Assembly: GCF_011516635.5 (NCBI RefSeq)
Contig: NZ_CP096255.1
Coordinates: 8,939,501 to 9,003,500, forward strand
Length of the DNA stretch: 64,000 nucleotides
Reading direction: 5' to 3'
Origin: Bradyrhizobium barranii subsp. apii
GTDB taxonomy: Bacteria > Pseudomonadota > Alphaproteobacteria > Rhizobiales > Xanthobacteraceae
Shown here: positions 1-13,015 of the stretch, piece after piece
How positions within the stretch are numbered: the stretch's first letter is position 1
Layout of the letters: every line of letters begins with the position of its first letter
Notes under the pieces: generated by a model
What the model saw: the letters and a program-made list of their open reading frames with translations, nothing else
Told to the model about the DNA's origin: nothing
The model's database searches: none
Position numbers and translations under genes: made by a program

Positions 1-463
1 CGGCCACCGTGAACTGCTTTCCCATGAGGTAGTCGCGGCCGGCGAGCTGGCTGTCGATGTATGTCAGCTTGCCCATGACGCGGTCCTTGAAGAAGGCCTT
101 GGCCTCGTCGTTCAGCGCCGGCGCGAACAGCGGTCCGAAGCTCTTGTGCACCTCCGAGGTGAGGAAGTTCAGCCATTCGAGCAGCTTGTAGCGCTCGGTG
201 CTGCCATGGGCCGGTGCCAGCGCCTTGGCGGAGGCCTGATCGGCGATCATCTGGACAATGACCGGGCCTTCGGTCACGATCTCGCCGCTGTCGAGGCCCA
301 GCGCAGGGACCTGGCCCTTCGGGTTCAGCTTCAGATAATCCTCACCATTTTCGAGCTTCTTGGCCCGGATATCGACCTTGACCAGCTCATAGGGCAGGCC
401 GGCTTCCAGGAGCGCGATGTGGGGGGACAAGGAGCAGGCGCCGGGCGAGTAATAGAGTTTCAT
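1..463 (-). CDS. Glutathione S-transferase (3' end cut by window edge)
   Basis: The minus-strand frame is open from an ATG at 463 to the window edge, about 154 codons. It begins MKLYYSPGACSLSPHIALLE, the thioredoxin-fold N-terminus of beta-class bacterial GSTs, with the Cys at residue 10 in the position used for glutathione chemistry. The motif NPKGQVPAL follows (the cis-proline loop that contacts glutathione), then the start of the helical C-terminal domain (ERYKLLEWLNF). The likely role is cytosolic conjugation or reduction using glutathione. It is transcribed divergently from a MarR regulator with a 127-bp spacer that holds an inverted repeat, so regulation by that MarR protein is likely. 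The substrate cannot be read from sequence. Confidence 0.9.
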   Translation of the reverse strand, partial: MKLYYSPGACSLSPHIALLEAGLPYELVKVDIRAKKLENGEDYLKLNPKGQVPALGLDSGEIVTEGPVIVQMIADQASAKALAPAHGSTERYKLLEWLNFLTSEVHKSFGPLFAPALNDEAKAFFKDRVMGKLTYIDSQLAGRDYLMGKQFTVA

Positions 464-510
464 GGAATTTCTTTCTCTTGACGCTTGGTTGGGGCGAAGG
501 AACGCCTACA

Positions 511-548
511 TGCATTTGCATCCAATAGTCAAGATTGATGCAGGTGCA
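511..548. promoter_or_regulatory. Inverted repeat, candidate MarR operator
   Basis: Arms TGCATTTGCATC (511-522) and GATGCAGGTGCA (537-548) are inverted repeats matching at 10 of 12 positions across a 14-bp spacer. The left arm is also nearly self-palindromic. The site lies between the divergent GST and MarR genes, where a MarR-family dimer controlling both would bind. The operator role is inferred from position and symmetry. Confidence 0.5.
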
Positions 549-590
549 TTGAGTGAGGTAAGAGACGGAACGACGAGCTTGAGCGGGACC

Positions 591-1085
591 ATGAAACGCA
601 AACCATCGACCGAGGCAACTTCGGCCTGGATCCGCCTGATGCGGGTGCAGAGCCGCGTGCTCGATTGCGTCGAGCAGGACTTGAAGAAGGCGGGGTTCCC
701 GCCGCTGGCCTGGTACGACGCGCTGCTCGAATTGTCGCGAGCGCCCTCGGGTGAGCTGCGGCCGGTGGAACTCGAGCGGCAAATGCTGATCCCGCAATAC
801 TCCACGTCGCGCCTGATCGACCGCCTGGTCGACGAGGGGCTCGCCTCCCGGCGCGAATGCAAGATCGACAAGCGCGGCCAGTTCGTGGAGATCACGGAAG
901 CCGGCCGCGAGTTGCAGAAGCGGATGTGGGGCGCCTATTCGGCCGCGATCGAAAAGTATGTTGGCTCGAAACTGTCCGATGCGGATGCCGTCAAGCTCAG
1001 CGGTCTGCTCGATCGCCTCGGCTGCTCGTGTGGCGAGATGAAACTGCCGCCCGTCCACGTCAACGAAACCACGCCGTCGCGATGA
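591..1085 (+). CDS. MarR-family transcriptional regulator
   Basis: A 164-residue winged-helix regulator. The frame is open further upstream, but the ATG at 591 gives a normal MarR length and leaves the divergent promoter region free. The helix-turn-helix and wing are seen around residues 55-105 (ELERQMLIPQYSTSRLIDRL, then DEGLASRRECKIDKRGQFVEIT). The flanking helices would form the dimer interface. The cysteines in LGCSCGEM near the C-terminus could be redox or metal sensitive, but that is speculation. It is divergent from a GST, the usual arrangement of a MarR repressor that senses an electrophile or phenolic compound and controls a detoxifying enzyme. Confidence 0.85.
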   Translation: MKRKPSTEATSAWIRLMRVQSRVLDCVEQDLKKAGFPPLAWYDALLELSRAPSGELRPVELERQMLIPQYSTSRLIDRLVDEGLASRRECKIDKRGQFVEITEAGRELQKRMWGAYSAAIEKYVGSKLSDADAVKLSGLLDRLGCSCGEMKLPPVHVNETTPSR

Positions 1086-1186
1086 TCTTGCGGCACACCA
1101 GCTCGTCCGTGCACCCCCTGGGTTCGCGGACCACCCCGTCACCCGCGCGCCTTCGATCGAAGCGCCCTTTTTGATTAGAGTTTGAT

Positions 1187-2557
1187 ATGGCGCGAGACCA
1201 GATCGATATGACGCCGCTGCAGTCGCGCGACGAGCTCGTCGCGTGGTTCGAGGCCGGCTGCAAGGACCCGTCCGAATTCCGCATGGGCACCGAGCACGAG
1301 AAGACGCCGTTCACGCTCGAAGGCCACCGTCCGGTGCCTTACGAGGGTGCGCGGGGCATCGGCGCGCTGCTCGAAGGCATGAAGCTCCTGCTCGGCTGGG
1401 AGCCGATCATGGAGAAGGGCAACATCATCGGCCTCTACGACGTCACCGGCGGCGGCGCGATCTCGCTCGAGCCCGGCGGACAGTTCGAGCTCTCCGGCGC
1501 GCCGGTCGAGAACGTGCATCAGACCCAGAGCGAGCTGATGGCGCATCTGGCGCAGGTGCGCGAGATCGCGACCCCGCTCGGCATCGGCTTCCTCGGGCTC
1601 GGCATGACGCCGTCCTGGTCGCGCGCCGACATCCCGGTGATGCCCAAGGGCCGCTACAAGATCATGACCAATTACATGCCGAAGGTCGGCCAATACGGCC
1701 TCGACATGATGTACCGGACCTGCACGGTCCAGACCAATCTCGACTTCTCCTCCGAAGCCGACATGGTCAAGAAGCTGCGCGTCTCGCTCGCGCTGCAGCC
1801 GGTCGCGACCGCGCTGTTTGCCAATTCGCCGTTCACCGAGGGCAAGCCGAACGGCTTTCTGTCGTTCCGCTCCGAGATCTGGCGCGACACCGACAATGCG
1901 CGTTCGGGCATGATGCCGTGGGCGTTCGAGGACGGCATGGGTTTCGAGCGCTATGTCGACTACGCGCTCGACGTGCCCATGTATTTCGTCAAGCGCGACG
2001 AGGATTACATCGACGTCTCGGGCTCCTCGTTCCGCGCCTTCTTCGACGGCCGCAACAACAATCTGCCCGGCGAACGTCCGACGCTGTCGGACTGGGCCAA
2101 CCATCTTTCGACAATCTTCCCGGAAGTGCGCCTCAAGCGCTATCTCGAGATGCGCGGCTCCGATGGTGGCCCGTGGGGCCGCCTGCCGGCGCTGTCGGCT
2201 TTCTGGGCCGGGCTGCTCTACGACGATGTGTCGCTCGATGCCGCCTGGGACCTCGTGAAGCACTGGACCGCGCATGAGCGCCAGGCCCTGCGCGACGACG
2301 TGCCGCGGTTCGGCTTCAAGGCGCGAATCAAGGACCGCTATCTGTTCGAGATCGCCAAGGAATGCCTCGTTCTGGCCCATGCCGGCCTGCGCCGCCGCGG
2401 CCGGATTGACCAGCTCGGCCGCGACGAAACCCGGCATCTGGAGCCGCTCGATCGCATCATCGATTCCGGCCGGACCCCAGCCGAGGAGATGCTGGAGAAG
2501 TTCAACGGCGCCTGGAACGGCTCCGTGGAACCGGCCTACGCGGAATACGCGTTCTAG
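1187..2557 (+). CDS. gshA: Glutamate--cysteine ligase, plant/alphaproteobacterial type
   Basis: A 456-residue protein of the GCS2 fold, the type shared by alphaproteobacteria and plants. It catalyses the ATP-dependent joining of glutamate and cysteine, the first and limiting step of glutathione synthesis in the cytosol. The N-terminal GTEHEK (residues 34-39) and GGGAISLEPGGQFELSGAP match the metal- and substrate-binding strands of the family. The length is normal. The ATG at 1187 is the first start in the frame. It lies downstream of the GST/MarR pair, which fits a small glutathione-related neighbourhood, though its own promoter must lie in the 100 bp after the MarR stop. Confidence 0.95.
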   Translation: MARDQIDMTPLQSRDELVAWFEAGCKDPSEFRMGTEHEKTPFTLEGHRPVPYEGARGIGALLEGMKLLLGWEPIMEKGNIIGLYDVTGGGAISLEPGGQFELSGAPVENVHQTQSELMAHLAQVREIATPLGIGFLGLGMTPSWSRADIPVMPKGRYKIMTNYMPKVGQYGLDMMYRTCTVQTNLDFSSEADMVKKLRVSLALQPVATALFANSPFTEGKPNGFLSFRSEIWRDTDNARSGMMPWAFEDGMGFERYVDYALDVPMYFVKRDEDYIDVSGSSFRAFFDGRNNNLPGERPTLSDWANHLSTIFPEVRLKRYLEMRGSDGGPWGRLPALSAFWAGLLYDDVSLDAAWDLVKHWTAHERQALRDDVPRFGFKARIKDRYLFEIAKECLVLAHAGLRRRGRIDQLGRDETRHLEPLDRIIDSGRTPAEEMLEKFNGAWNGSVEPAYAEYAF

Positions 2558-2669
2558 GCCAGAGGCCGACGACCAGGACCGGAGCCGTTCATCGCCCATA
2601 CAGGTTTGCGGCGATCAAATGACCGGCTGAAAAAACCTGAGCGCCGTCAATAACTCGAAAGCTGTTCCA

Positions 2670-3236
2670 ATGGGGAAGGGCCGCCTGCGTGGGGCCGTCA
2701 TGGCAAGCGTCGTGGCCTGCACCACGTTGCTTGCGCTCGTGTTTGCGAGCGCGCCTGCGCGCGCCCAGACGGCGTTCGACCGGCCCGGCGGCGACTATTT
2801 CAGCTCGCCAGTGACGTCAGGTGACCCCGAGGATTGCGCGCTGCAGTGTGAGCGTGACCGCCGCTGCCGCTCCTGGAGCTTCAACTATCCCGACGTCGAA
2901 GGCGGCTCGGCAGTGTGCTGGCTCAAGAACACGGTGCCGCCGCGTGTCCCGGGCAGCTGCTGCATCTCCGGTGTGCGTGGCGCCGGCGTGATCGAGCCGC
3001 GGATCGAAGGCGTTGAAACGTCGATCGACCGCCCCGGCGGCGACTTGCGCAATTTCGAGATCAAGGACGGCGAAGGCGAAGAGGCCTGCAAGGCCGCCTG
3101 CATCGCGGACAACAAGTGCCGCGCCTTCACCTATTCCCGTCCCGGCTACACCGGCCGTGAAGCGCGCTGCTTCCTGAAAAAGGAAATCAAGCCGCCGCGC
3201 CGCAAGGCGGGCTTCACGTCGGGCGTGGTCAGATAG
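2670..3236 (+). CDS. Secreted PAN/Apple-domain protein
   Basis: A 188-residue protein with an N-terminal signal peptide (hydrophobic residues about 8-27, cleavage near ARAQ). Two similar halves follow, each beginning D-R-P-G-G-D and carrying a cysteine pattern like the PAN/Apple fold (CALQCERDRRCRSWSF and CKAACIADNKCRAFTY). PAN domains bind proteins or carbohydrates, so an envelope or extracellular binding role is likely; no catalytic motif is visible. It stands alone between gshA and a convergent small gene. The number of cysteines implies disulphides formed in the periplasm. Confidence 0.75.
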   Translation: MGKGRLRGAVMASVVACTTLLALVFASAPARAQTAFDRPGGDYFSSPVTSGDPEDCALQCERDRRCRSWSFNYPDVEGGSAVCWLKNTVPPRVPGSCCISGVRGAGVIEPRIEGVETSIDRPGGDLRNFEIKDGEGEEACKAACIADNKCRAFTYSRPGYTGREARCFLKKEIKPPRRKAGFTSGVVR

Positions 3237-3263
3237 CGCGCTGCGAATCCGGCGACCCGCTCC

Positions 3264-3497
3264 TCAATTCGCCGCCGAGACCAGCCTGTCCCCGCACGCA
3301 TTCACGTAGAACTTGCCGCCGCATTGGCGCTTGATGGCGGCGCAGCGCACCGCGGGAGACGCATTTTCCGGAACGCTGAAGCCGCAGCTCAGGCCGTCGG
3401 CACTGCGGCCCGTCTTGCCGGCGGCAAAGGCGGCGCTGGAGGCGGTGATGCAGACGACGAGGAAGGCTGCGGCGGCGATTTCGATCAGCAGTCTCAT
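3264..3497 (-). CDS. Small secreted cysteine-containing protein
   Basis: A 77-residue protein of unknown function. The ATG at 3497 is preceded by a strong ribosome site (GGAGGAAA, about 5 bases upstream), which decides the start over longer frame extensions. Residues 4-28 form a signal peptide ending near AFAAGK. The mature part, about 50 residues, has four cysteines (SCGFSV, VRCAAIKRQCGG, NACGDR), which suggests two disulphides. It is convergent with the PAN-domain gene and divergent from glgP. I do not recognise a family. Confidence 0.65.
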   Translation of the reverse strand: MRLLIEIAAAAFLVVCITASSAAFAAGKTGRSADGLSCGFSVPENASPAVRCAAIKRQCGGKFYVNACGDRLVSAAN

Positions 3498-3693
3498 GGA
3501 CGTTTCCTCCACACTGATGGCTGAATCGGCCCTCAATCTAGCACCGAATCCGCATCTCTCCGTACGCTTCCGGGTTCCCAAATCGGCCCGTTCCTTGCAT
3601 AAATTTACGCCAGCGCAGTGCACGGCCGCGCCAGGGATGGTTCCGGTGCAGGGGCAAGACGCGTAGAGTTAGTGGTGTTCTCGCGACCAGGAA

Positions 3694-6219
<2,526 letters not shown>

Positions 6220-6316
6220 TTTTCCGCAACGTGAAATCGGCGTTACCTGCGAGGTTATTGATTTGGCAGGATAGGCATCATATTACGGCTTGAGCTTTTT
6301 TTGGCCGGAGTCGATC

Positions 6317-6659
6317 GTGCCTGTCGGCGAGTATACGAGCCCGGATGGGCAGCTTCGATTGCTGGTCATATGTCCCGACGGGGACTGGACGCTGGGGTTC
6401 GACGGATTCTCCTGGCACACGCACGGCAGCATCCTTGCCAGTCTTTCAGGGCAAGGACGAGGAAGCTGCCATCAACGACTTCGTCGCCGATCTGATCAGC
6501 GGCAAGAGTATCATTGCGCTGAAGCGCATAGGAGGCTCCGTCGCGGATGCCTGGGTCACAGATGATCCGGCAGACGATGTGTTGAGTTCGCAGCAATATG
6601 GCCCTGGTGATGAGACGATGGAGTTTCGTCGTTGGGACGGAAGCTCAGTAGAGGTCTAA
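6317..6659 (+). pseudogene. Small hypothetical gene with a frameshift
   Basis: Two overlapping frames together look like one protein of about 113 residues. The first part, from GTG 6317, reads VPVGEYTSPDGQLRLLVICP through FSWHTHGSILASL. The second, in the next frame from about 6450, reads FQGKDEEAAINDFVADLISG and runs to SSVEV at 6659. One extra base near 6443-6452 (CTTGCCAGTCTTTCAGGG) would explain the break. The gene ends 4 bp before the thioesterase start, so the two were probably co-transcribed. This is either a real mutation or an assembly error. No family is recognised. Confidence 0.55.
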
Positions 6660-6663
6660 TCCC

Positions 6664-7479
6664 ATGCACGCCAAGCTCCCGCACCCGTTCGACGACGCCA
6701 CCCGCATCACCGCCGGTGACAGCAGCTGGCAGGGGCACACCAGCGACGATTACTGGGCCTTTGTCGGCCCGTTCGGCGGAGCCACGGCCGCGACGATCCT
6801 GCGTGCGCTGATCGACCATCCGCAGCGCGCCGGCGATCCGCTGGCGCTGACCGTCAATTATTGCGCGCCGATCGCCAAGGGGCCGTTCGATCTGGACGTG
6901 CGGCTGGTGAAGGCCAATCGCTCCAGCCAGCACTGGAGCGTCGAACTGTCGCAGGGCGGCGGCGAGGTCGCAACGCTCGCCACCGCCGTGTTTGCCGAGC
7001 GCCGGCCGTCCTGGGAGCACAGGGTGGCGCAATATCCGGATGCCACGGCGTTCGAGGCGACGCTGCCATTCCCGAAGATATCGGCATCCTGGGCCAACCA
7101 GTATGAATTCCGCTTCGTCGAGGGCGAGATGCGGATCGGGCCGCCGCAGACCGAGCTCGCTGGCACCTATTCCAAGCTCTGGATCGGCGACCGCACGCCG
7201 CGCAAGCTCGACATGCTGTCGCTGATGTCGATGTCGGACGCCTTCTTCGGCCGCATCTTCCACGCCCGGCGCGAGCTGGTGCCGTTCGGCACGGTGTCGC
7301 TGACGTCGTATTTTCACACCGGCAGCGAAGAGCTCGCCGCCGAGGACATCACGCGCGTGCTCGCGACGGCCGATTCGAAGATCATGCACAAGAGCTATGC
7401 CGATCAGAACGCCGAGCTGTGGTCGCCGAACGGCAGGCTGCTCGCGACCACGACGCAGATCGCGTATTTCAAGGCGTGA
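6664..7479 (+). CDS. Acyl-CoA thioesterase family protein (double hotdog)
   Basis: A 271-residue protein built as two hotdog-like halves, the arrangement of TesB-like acyl-CoA thioesterases. The N-terminal half has WAFVGPFGGATAATILRAL, the central hotdog helix, and LTVNYCAPIAKGPFDLDVRL. The C-terminal half has FGTVSLTSYFHT and ends NGRLLATTTQIAYFKA, typical of the family's closing strand. It probably hydrolyses acyl-CoA thioesters in the cytosol; the chain length cannot be told. The stop is followed closely by a long palindromic repeat. Confidence 0.8.
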   Translation: MHAKLPHPFDDATRITAGDSSWQGHTSDDYWAFVGPFGGATAATILRALIDHPQRAGDPLALTVNYCAPIAKGPFDLDVRLVKANRSSQHWSVELSQGGGEVATLATAVFAERRPSWEHRVAQYPDATAFEATLPFPKISASWANQYEFRFVEGEMRIGPPQTELAGTYSKLWIGDRTPRKLDMLSLMSMSDAFFGRIFHARRELVPFGTVSLTSYFHTGSEELAAEDITRVLATADSKIMHKSYADQNAELWSPNGRLLATTTQIAYFKA

Positions 7480-7493
7480 GGTCTCGCTCCGGC

Positions 7494-7629
7494 GTCGTCC
7501 CCGCGAACGCGGGGACCCATAGCCACAAGGAGCAGTTTGGCGAAGATTAGTAGTGATCAACGCCGCTACCCGCACTGCACTCCCTTGAGAGATCACGCGG
7601 TATGGGTCCCCTGCGTTCGCGGGGACGAC
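7494..7629. repeat. Long imperfect palindromic intergenic repeat
   Basis: Arms 7494-7521 (GTCGTCCCCGCGAACGCGGG, then GACCCATA) and 7601-7629 are near-perfect inverted copies across about 80 bp. Each arm contains its own small hairpin. Similar outer arms occur at 51330-51486, so this is a dispersed element family. It lies between the thioesterase gene and the pckA terminator. Confidence 0.75.
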
Positions 7630-7665
7630 ACCGAGTGTGAGGTTCGCGCTACTCGCCACAAAAAA

Positions 7666-7693
7666 AAGGGCGGCCTCTCAGCCGCCCTTTTGC
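7666..7693. terminator. Rho-independent terminator after pckA
   Basis: GGGCGGC and GCCGCCC form a 7-bp stem with a six-base loop, flanked by an A-run on the left and TTTT on the right. On the minus strand it reads stem then a run of eight T, placed about 20 bases past the pckA stop. It could also serve plus-strand transcripts. Confidence 0.8.
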
Positions 7694-7711
7694 ATTTCAA
7701 GCGATACGGAC

Positions 7712-9328
<1,617 letters not shown>

Positions 9329-9610
9329 GAAAAATCCTCCTAGAACCCGCGACACTCAGCGCGATCAAGCTTTGGCGCCATCGCAGTCACCGTGAATTAT
9401 AGGCCGTCCGGCCTCGGTTGAACGACGTAATAATGGTGAACGCTGGCGTTGCCAAGCCGATCTCGCAGGATTTGGTTTATTCAAGGACCGCGCCAAATGC
9501 CGCGCATGTCAGCCCTGAGCAGGCGCATCAAAAAATCGCGAATGATCGCGCAACCAAATGCGCAATTCGGCGTTTCCTGTGGTTATTGCGGCGCACAATC
9601 CCGGACCATC

Positions 9611-12202
9611 CTATCGTACCTCGCCTTCGCCGATGAGCGCGAACGGCCCCCACATCGCGGGATAGGCGTTGCGCGGTGACGAGGTGTCATCAACGTACGT
9701 CAACATCGCGCGGCGCAAGGCTTCGGCACGGCCGATTTTTGGTTCGTTCTTGAGCAGTTCGAAAGTCGACGTGGTCAAGCGGGTGGCAGCTTCCGAATCC
9801 ACTGCCCAATGCGAGACCAGCAGCGCGCGTGCACCCGCGTAGAAGAACGAGCGGGCCAGCCCCGACAGGGCCTCGGCGCCGGGCTTGTCGCCGGCGATGG
9901 TGTTGCAGGCCGATAGCACAACCCAATCCGCGTTGAGCTTGAGCTGAGCGACTTCACTTGCCGTGAGCAAGCCGTCATCCAGCTCCGTCGGCCGATCGGG
10001 AATGGAGAGCGCAAGCGAGGGCTCGCCCAATCCCTTGATATCGCCGGCAACGAGACCGTGGGTGGCAAAGTAGATGATACTGTATTGAGCAAGCGCTGCA
10101 CGCTTCAGCGTCGTTTCGCTGGCATCGCGGCCGAGATGGATGTCGGCCTCGGCCGCGCCGACATCTTTTGCCACCGCGTTCAACTCGTCCGCGGTATCCG
10201 GCAGTTGCGGCAGCGCCTGCGCAAGCCGCGCGCGATCGACGCCGGCACCGCGCCAAAAATCGCTATAGGCAATTGTTGCAATGTTGCGTGCAGCGACCTT
10301 GCCGCTTGCCGCGCGACGATCGGCCGGCCCTTCCAGCGCGGGATTGAACACGGGATCGCCAAAGCCGGTCATCGGCTTCACGCCCTGCTCCCGGCGCGCG
10401 ACGGCACGCAGCGATTTCAGGCTGACCACCGAGGGCAGCACCGACACCGCCTGACGCCGCAACAGCCAGGCGGCGCTGCGATAGCCTTCGAGCGTGTCCG
10501 GGATCGCAGCTTGCGGCGTCTCCGTGACGAGCAGATGAAACGGCAACGCCGTCAGCGCGGCCGACGGCACCACCAGCAGGTTGCGCTTGTCCTTCGTCAG
10601 CCCTTCGACCGGGCCGAGAAGCGCGACATAAAGCTCGTTGGCGAGCCCGAGGTCGAACAACCCTGATTTGCCGGAGGCATCACGCGCCTTGCCGACATCG
10701 AGCCCCTTGCGGAAGGCAGTCACCTTCTGCGTCAGCGCGTCCGCGCCGAGCGGAATCTCCTTCCAGTCGACGCCTTCGCGCGTGATCGCGACGACATAGC
10801 TCTGCTTGTCGACGACGGAGTAGAGCACCATCGCCTCGTCGGGCGACAGCAAGGGCTGGATATCCTTGACCGCCAGCGGCAGGGGGTTGGAGAGCGACGC
10901 ATAATCGGGAAACTCGACCGCGAGCGTCTTCTGCAAGCCCGTGCGCTCGTTCGCTATCGTCGCGATCCGCACCCGGCTGCGCTGCTCGGCCGCGACGTCG
11001 CGCTGGGCCGGTTGCTTCGACACCGCGGCGATGATCGCCTTGTCGAGCGCCTCGGACTCGGCCGCAAGATCCTGGTCCCGGCGCACGAGCTCGGCCAGCC
11101 GGTCGCTGCCGGCAGCAAGGCGCACGGCCAGCTTGTTCACGGCGGACGCGGCGGAGGATTGCGTGCCGCGCTGGATCGCGGCGAGCGCCTCGTCCAGCGC
11201 CCTGTCGTCAGGCAGCAGATATTGCTGCCGCGCGGCGAACAGAACCGGCAGCACGACGCGCAGTTGCGCGCGATTGGTCGCAAGCGTCTTTTCCGCGAGC
11301 GGCAGCGCATCGGCATTCCGCCCGGAGACGTAGAGGAAATAGGCGAGATTGCTGGTCGAGGTCGTAACGTCCGGATGATCGGGACCGAGCGCACGTTCGC
11401 GGATCGACAGCGCACGGCGATAGAGCGGCTTCGCATCGGCATAGCGCTGCTGGTGCTCGTAGAGACCGGCGAGATTGTTCAGCGAGCGCGCGACGTCGGG
11501 ATGGTCCGGTCCCAGCACCTTTTCGCGGATCGCGAGCGAGCGCCTGATCGGCGCCTCGGCATCCGCATCGCGGTTGAGGTCGCGATCGAGCTGGCCGAGA
11601 TTGTTCAGGAGCGTCGCGACCGCCGGATGCTCGGGGCCACCGGCCTTCTGGTAGATCGCGAGCGCGCGCTGAAACAACGGCTCGGCTTCGGCCTGACGCT
11701 GCTGCTTGACATAGTATGTGGCGAGATTGTTGAGGGACTGACCGACGTCGGGATGCTCGCGCGACAGCGCCTTCTCGCGCACGGCGAGCGCACGCTTGAA
11801 CAGCGGCTCGGCCTCTGCAAAGCGGCTCTGCCTCTGATAGAGCGCGGCGAGGTTGTTCAGCACCGGTGCGATCTCGACGCTGTCGAGACCGGTCCCCTTC
11901 TCCATCAGTGCAATGGCGCGCTTGTAGAGCGGCTCGGCCTGGTCGTCGTGGCCCTGGTCGGCGTAGATCTGCGCGAGGTTGTTGAGCGCGCCCGCGAGAT
12001 CACGATTGTTGGTGGTCTTCTCGAGAGACGCCACCATGGCCTGCGCCAGCGGCAGCGCCTCCGAATATTTACCTGCACTTCGGAGTGCGTTGATCCGCGC
12101 GCTCTCCGCGGCGAGACCCTTCTGGGCAAAGCTGGGCGTGGCAAGCGATGCGGTGATCGCGAGCGCCAAACCCGCAACCAGCGTCAAACGACGGCGTGTC
12201 AT
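9611..12202 (-). CDS. Secreted TPR-CHAT (caspase-like) protein
   Basis: An 863-residue protein. Residues 1-26 form a signal peptide (ASLATPSFAQ). About six tetratricopeptide repeats of the kinesin-light-chain type follow (residues 35-310), with the recurring phrases SLNNLA and EAEPLFKRALA. A linker leads to a C-terminal CHAT domain (about 560-863). The catalytic pair expected of this caspase/separase-related fold is present: His715 in FATHG and Cys766 in LSACNT, so it should be an active cysteine peptidase. The signal peptide puts it in the periplasm or outside the cell. No obvious substrate gene is adjacent; the HugZ-like gene upstream is on the same strand, about 80 bp away. Confidence 0.85.
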   Translation of the reverse strand: MTRRRLTLVAGLALAITASLATPSFAQKGLAAESARINALRSAGKYSEALPLAQAMVASLEKTTNNRDLAGALNNLAQIYADQGHDDQAEPLYKRAIALMEKGTGLDSVEIAPVLNNLAALYQRQSRFAEAEPLFKRALAVREKALSREHPDVGQSLNNLATYYVKQQRQAEAEPLFQRALAIYQKAGGPEHPAVATLLNNLGQLDRDLNRDADAEAPIRRSLAIREKVLGPDHPDVARSLNNLAGLYEHQQRYADAKPLYRRALSIRERALGPDHPDVTTSTSNLAYFLYVSGRNADALPLAEKTLATNRAQLRVVLPVLFAARQQYLLPDDRALDEALAAIQRGTQSSAASAVNKLAVRLAAGSDRLAELVRRDQDLAAESEALDKAIIAAVSKQPAQRDVAAEQRSRVRIATIANERTGLQKTLAVEFPDYASLSNPLPLAVKDIQPLLSPDEAMVLYSVVDKQSYVVAITREGVDWKEIPLGADALTQKVTAFRKGLDVGKARDASGKSGLFDLGLANELYVALLGPVEGLTKDKRNLLVVPSAALTALPFHLLVTETPQAAIPDTLEGYRSAAWLLRRQAVSVLPSVVSLKSLRAVARREQGVKPMTGFGDPVFNPALEGPADRRAASGKVAARNIATIAYSDFWRGAGVDRARLAQALPQLPDTADELNAVAKDVGAAEADIHLGRDASETTLKRAALAQYSIIYFATHGLVAGDIKGLGEPSLALSIPDRPTELDDGLLTASEVAQLKLNADWVVLSACNTIAGDKPGAEALSGLARSFFYAGARALLVSHWAVDSEAATRLTTSTFELLKNEPKIGRAEALRRAMLTYVDDTSSPRNAYPAMWGPFALIGEGEVR

Positions 12203-12280
12203 GAACCCTCTCGCTGCCGACTTCGAACCATTACGGTCTTGGGTCGCAGCGATGGGGGGCAGCGTTCAAATTGTTGCGCG

Positions 12281-13015
12281 CTAGTCCACCTTCGCGCGCG
12301 CTTCGCCAGCAAGGCAGACCAGCATCTTGCGCAGCGCCGTGCCGTCAGTCACCCGCTCCGGGAAGTCCAGCCGCAGCGCAGTCTGGCCATCCTGCATGTC
12401 GAGGCCTTCGGGGTCGCAGCCGGTGCAGCGCCAGTCGCCCTCCGCCGCGCCGAGGAGTCTTGTTGCATAGAGGCCCATGGCGTCGCGGTGGTCGGCGTTC
12501 ATGTGCGCGACCGCCCCCTCCTCCGCCGCCAGCAGATCCTCGGCACCGGTAAGGTCCGTCAGGAACTGCTCGGGCTTGAGATCGACGATGCGGCCGAAGC
12601 CGGCGACCAGATGGGTTCCCGTGGGCCGAATTCTGAAGAAAGAGAAATCCTTAAACGAAACAAAGGCCTCGGCAGATGGATGGGCATTGAGATACCGCCG
12701 CTGGAGCAGATCCTCGTCGGCATCGGCCTGTTCCGCCCGGCCGGACAGCATGATTCGGGCGCCCTCCAGCGGATCGCCGGCCGCGCGTTCGTCCAGCATC
12801 AGGGAGACCCGGTGATCCGCCAGGATGTTCCTGGTGTGCACGGCCAGGCCCGAGATCAGCAGGATCGGCGAGCCGTCGGGGTGGCTCGCCAGATTGACGA
12901 GGGAGCAATAGGGATCGCCGCTGCCGGCCATCAGCGTTGCCAGCGCGCCCTGGCGCGAGCGCCTGAGCAGCGATTTGGCGAGCTTTCCGGGGTCGAAATC
13001 AGGGGTCGGGTGCAT
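12281..13015 (-). CDS. HugZ-like heme utilisation/pyridoxamine 5'-phosphate oxidase-fold protein
   Basis: A 244-residue protein with an N-terminal PNPOx-like split barrel (about residues 10-150: ALATLMAGSGDPYCSLVNLA, then HTRNILADHRVSLMLDE) and a C-terminal DUF2470 domain (about 160-240: EEGAVAHMNADHRDAMGLYA, with the conserved HMNxDH). This architecture is shared with HugZ/HutZ proteins that bind or break down heme, so a heme or flavin redox role in the cytosol is likely. The ATG at 13015 is used; a TTG 27 bases upstream is possible but has no ribosome site. No heme transport genes are nearby. Confidence 0.8.
   Translation of the reverse strand: MHPTPDFDPGKLAKSLLRRSRQGALATLMAGSGDPYCSLVNLASHPDGSPILLISGLAVHTRNILADHRVSLMLDERAAGDPLEGARIMLSGRAEQADADEDLLQRRYLNAHPSAEAFVSFKDFSFFRIRPTGTHLVAGFGRIVDLKPEQFLTDLTGAEDLLAAEEGAVAHMNADHRDAMGLYATRLLGAAEGDWRCTGCDPEGLDMQDGQTALRLDFPERVTDGTALRKMLVCLAGEARAKVD

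Noticed and set aside
9418..9679. Two 72-76 codon frames between pckA and the CHAT gene
   Set aside because: Low similarity to anything and overlapping each other; more likely the promoter region of pckA.
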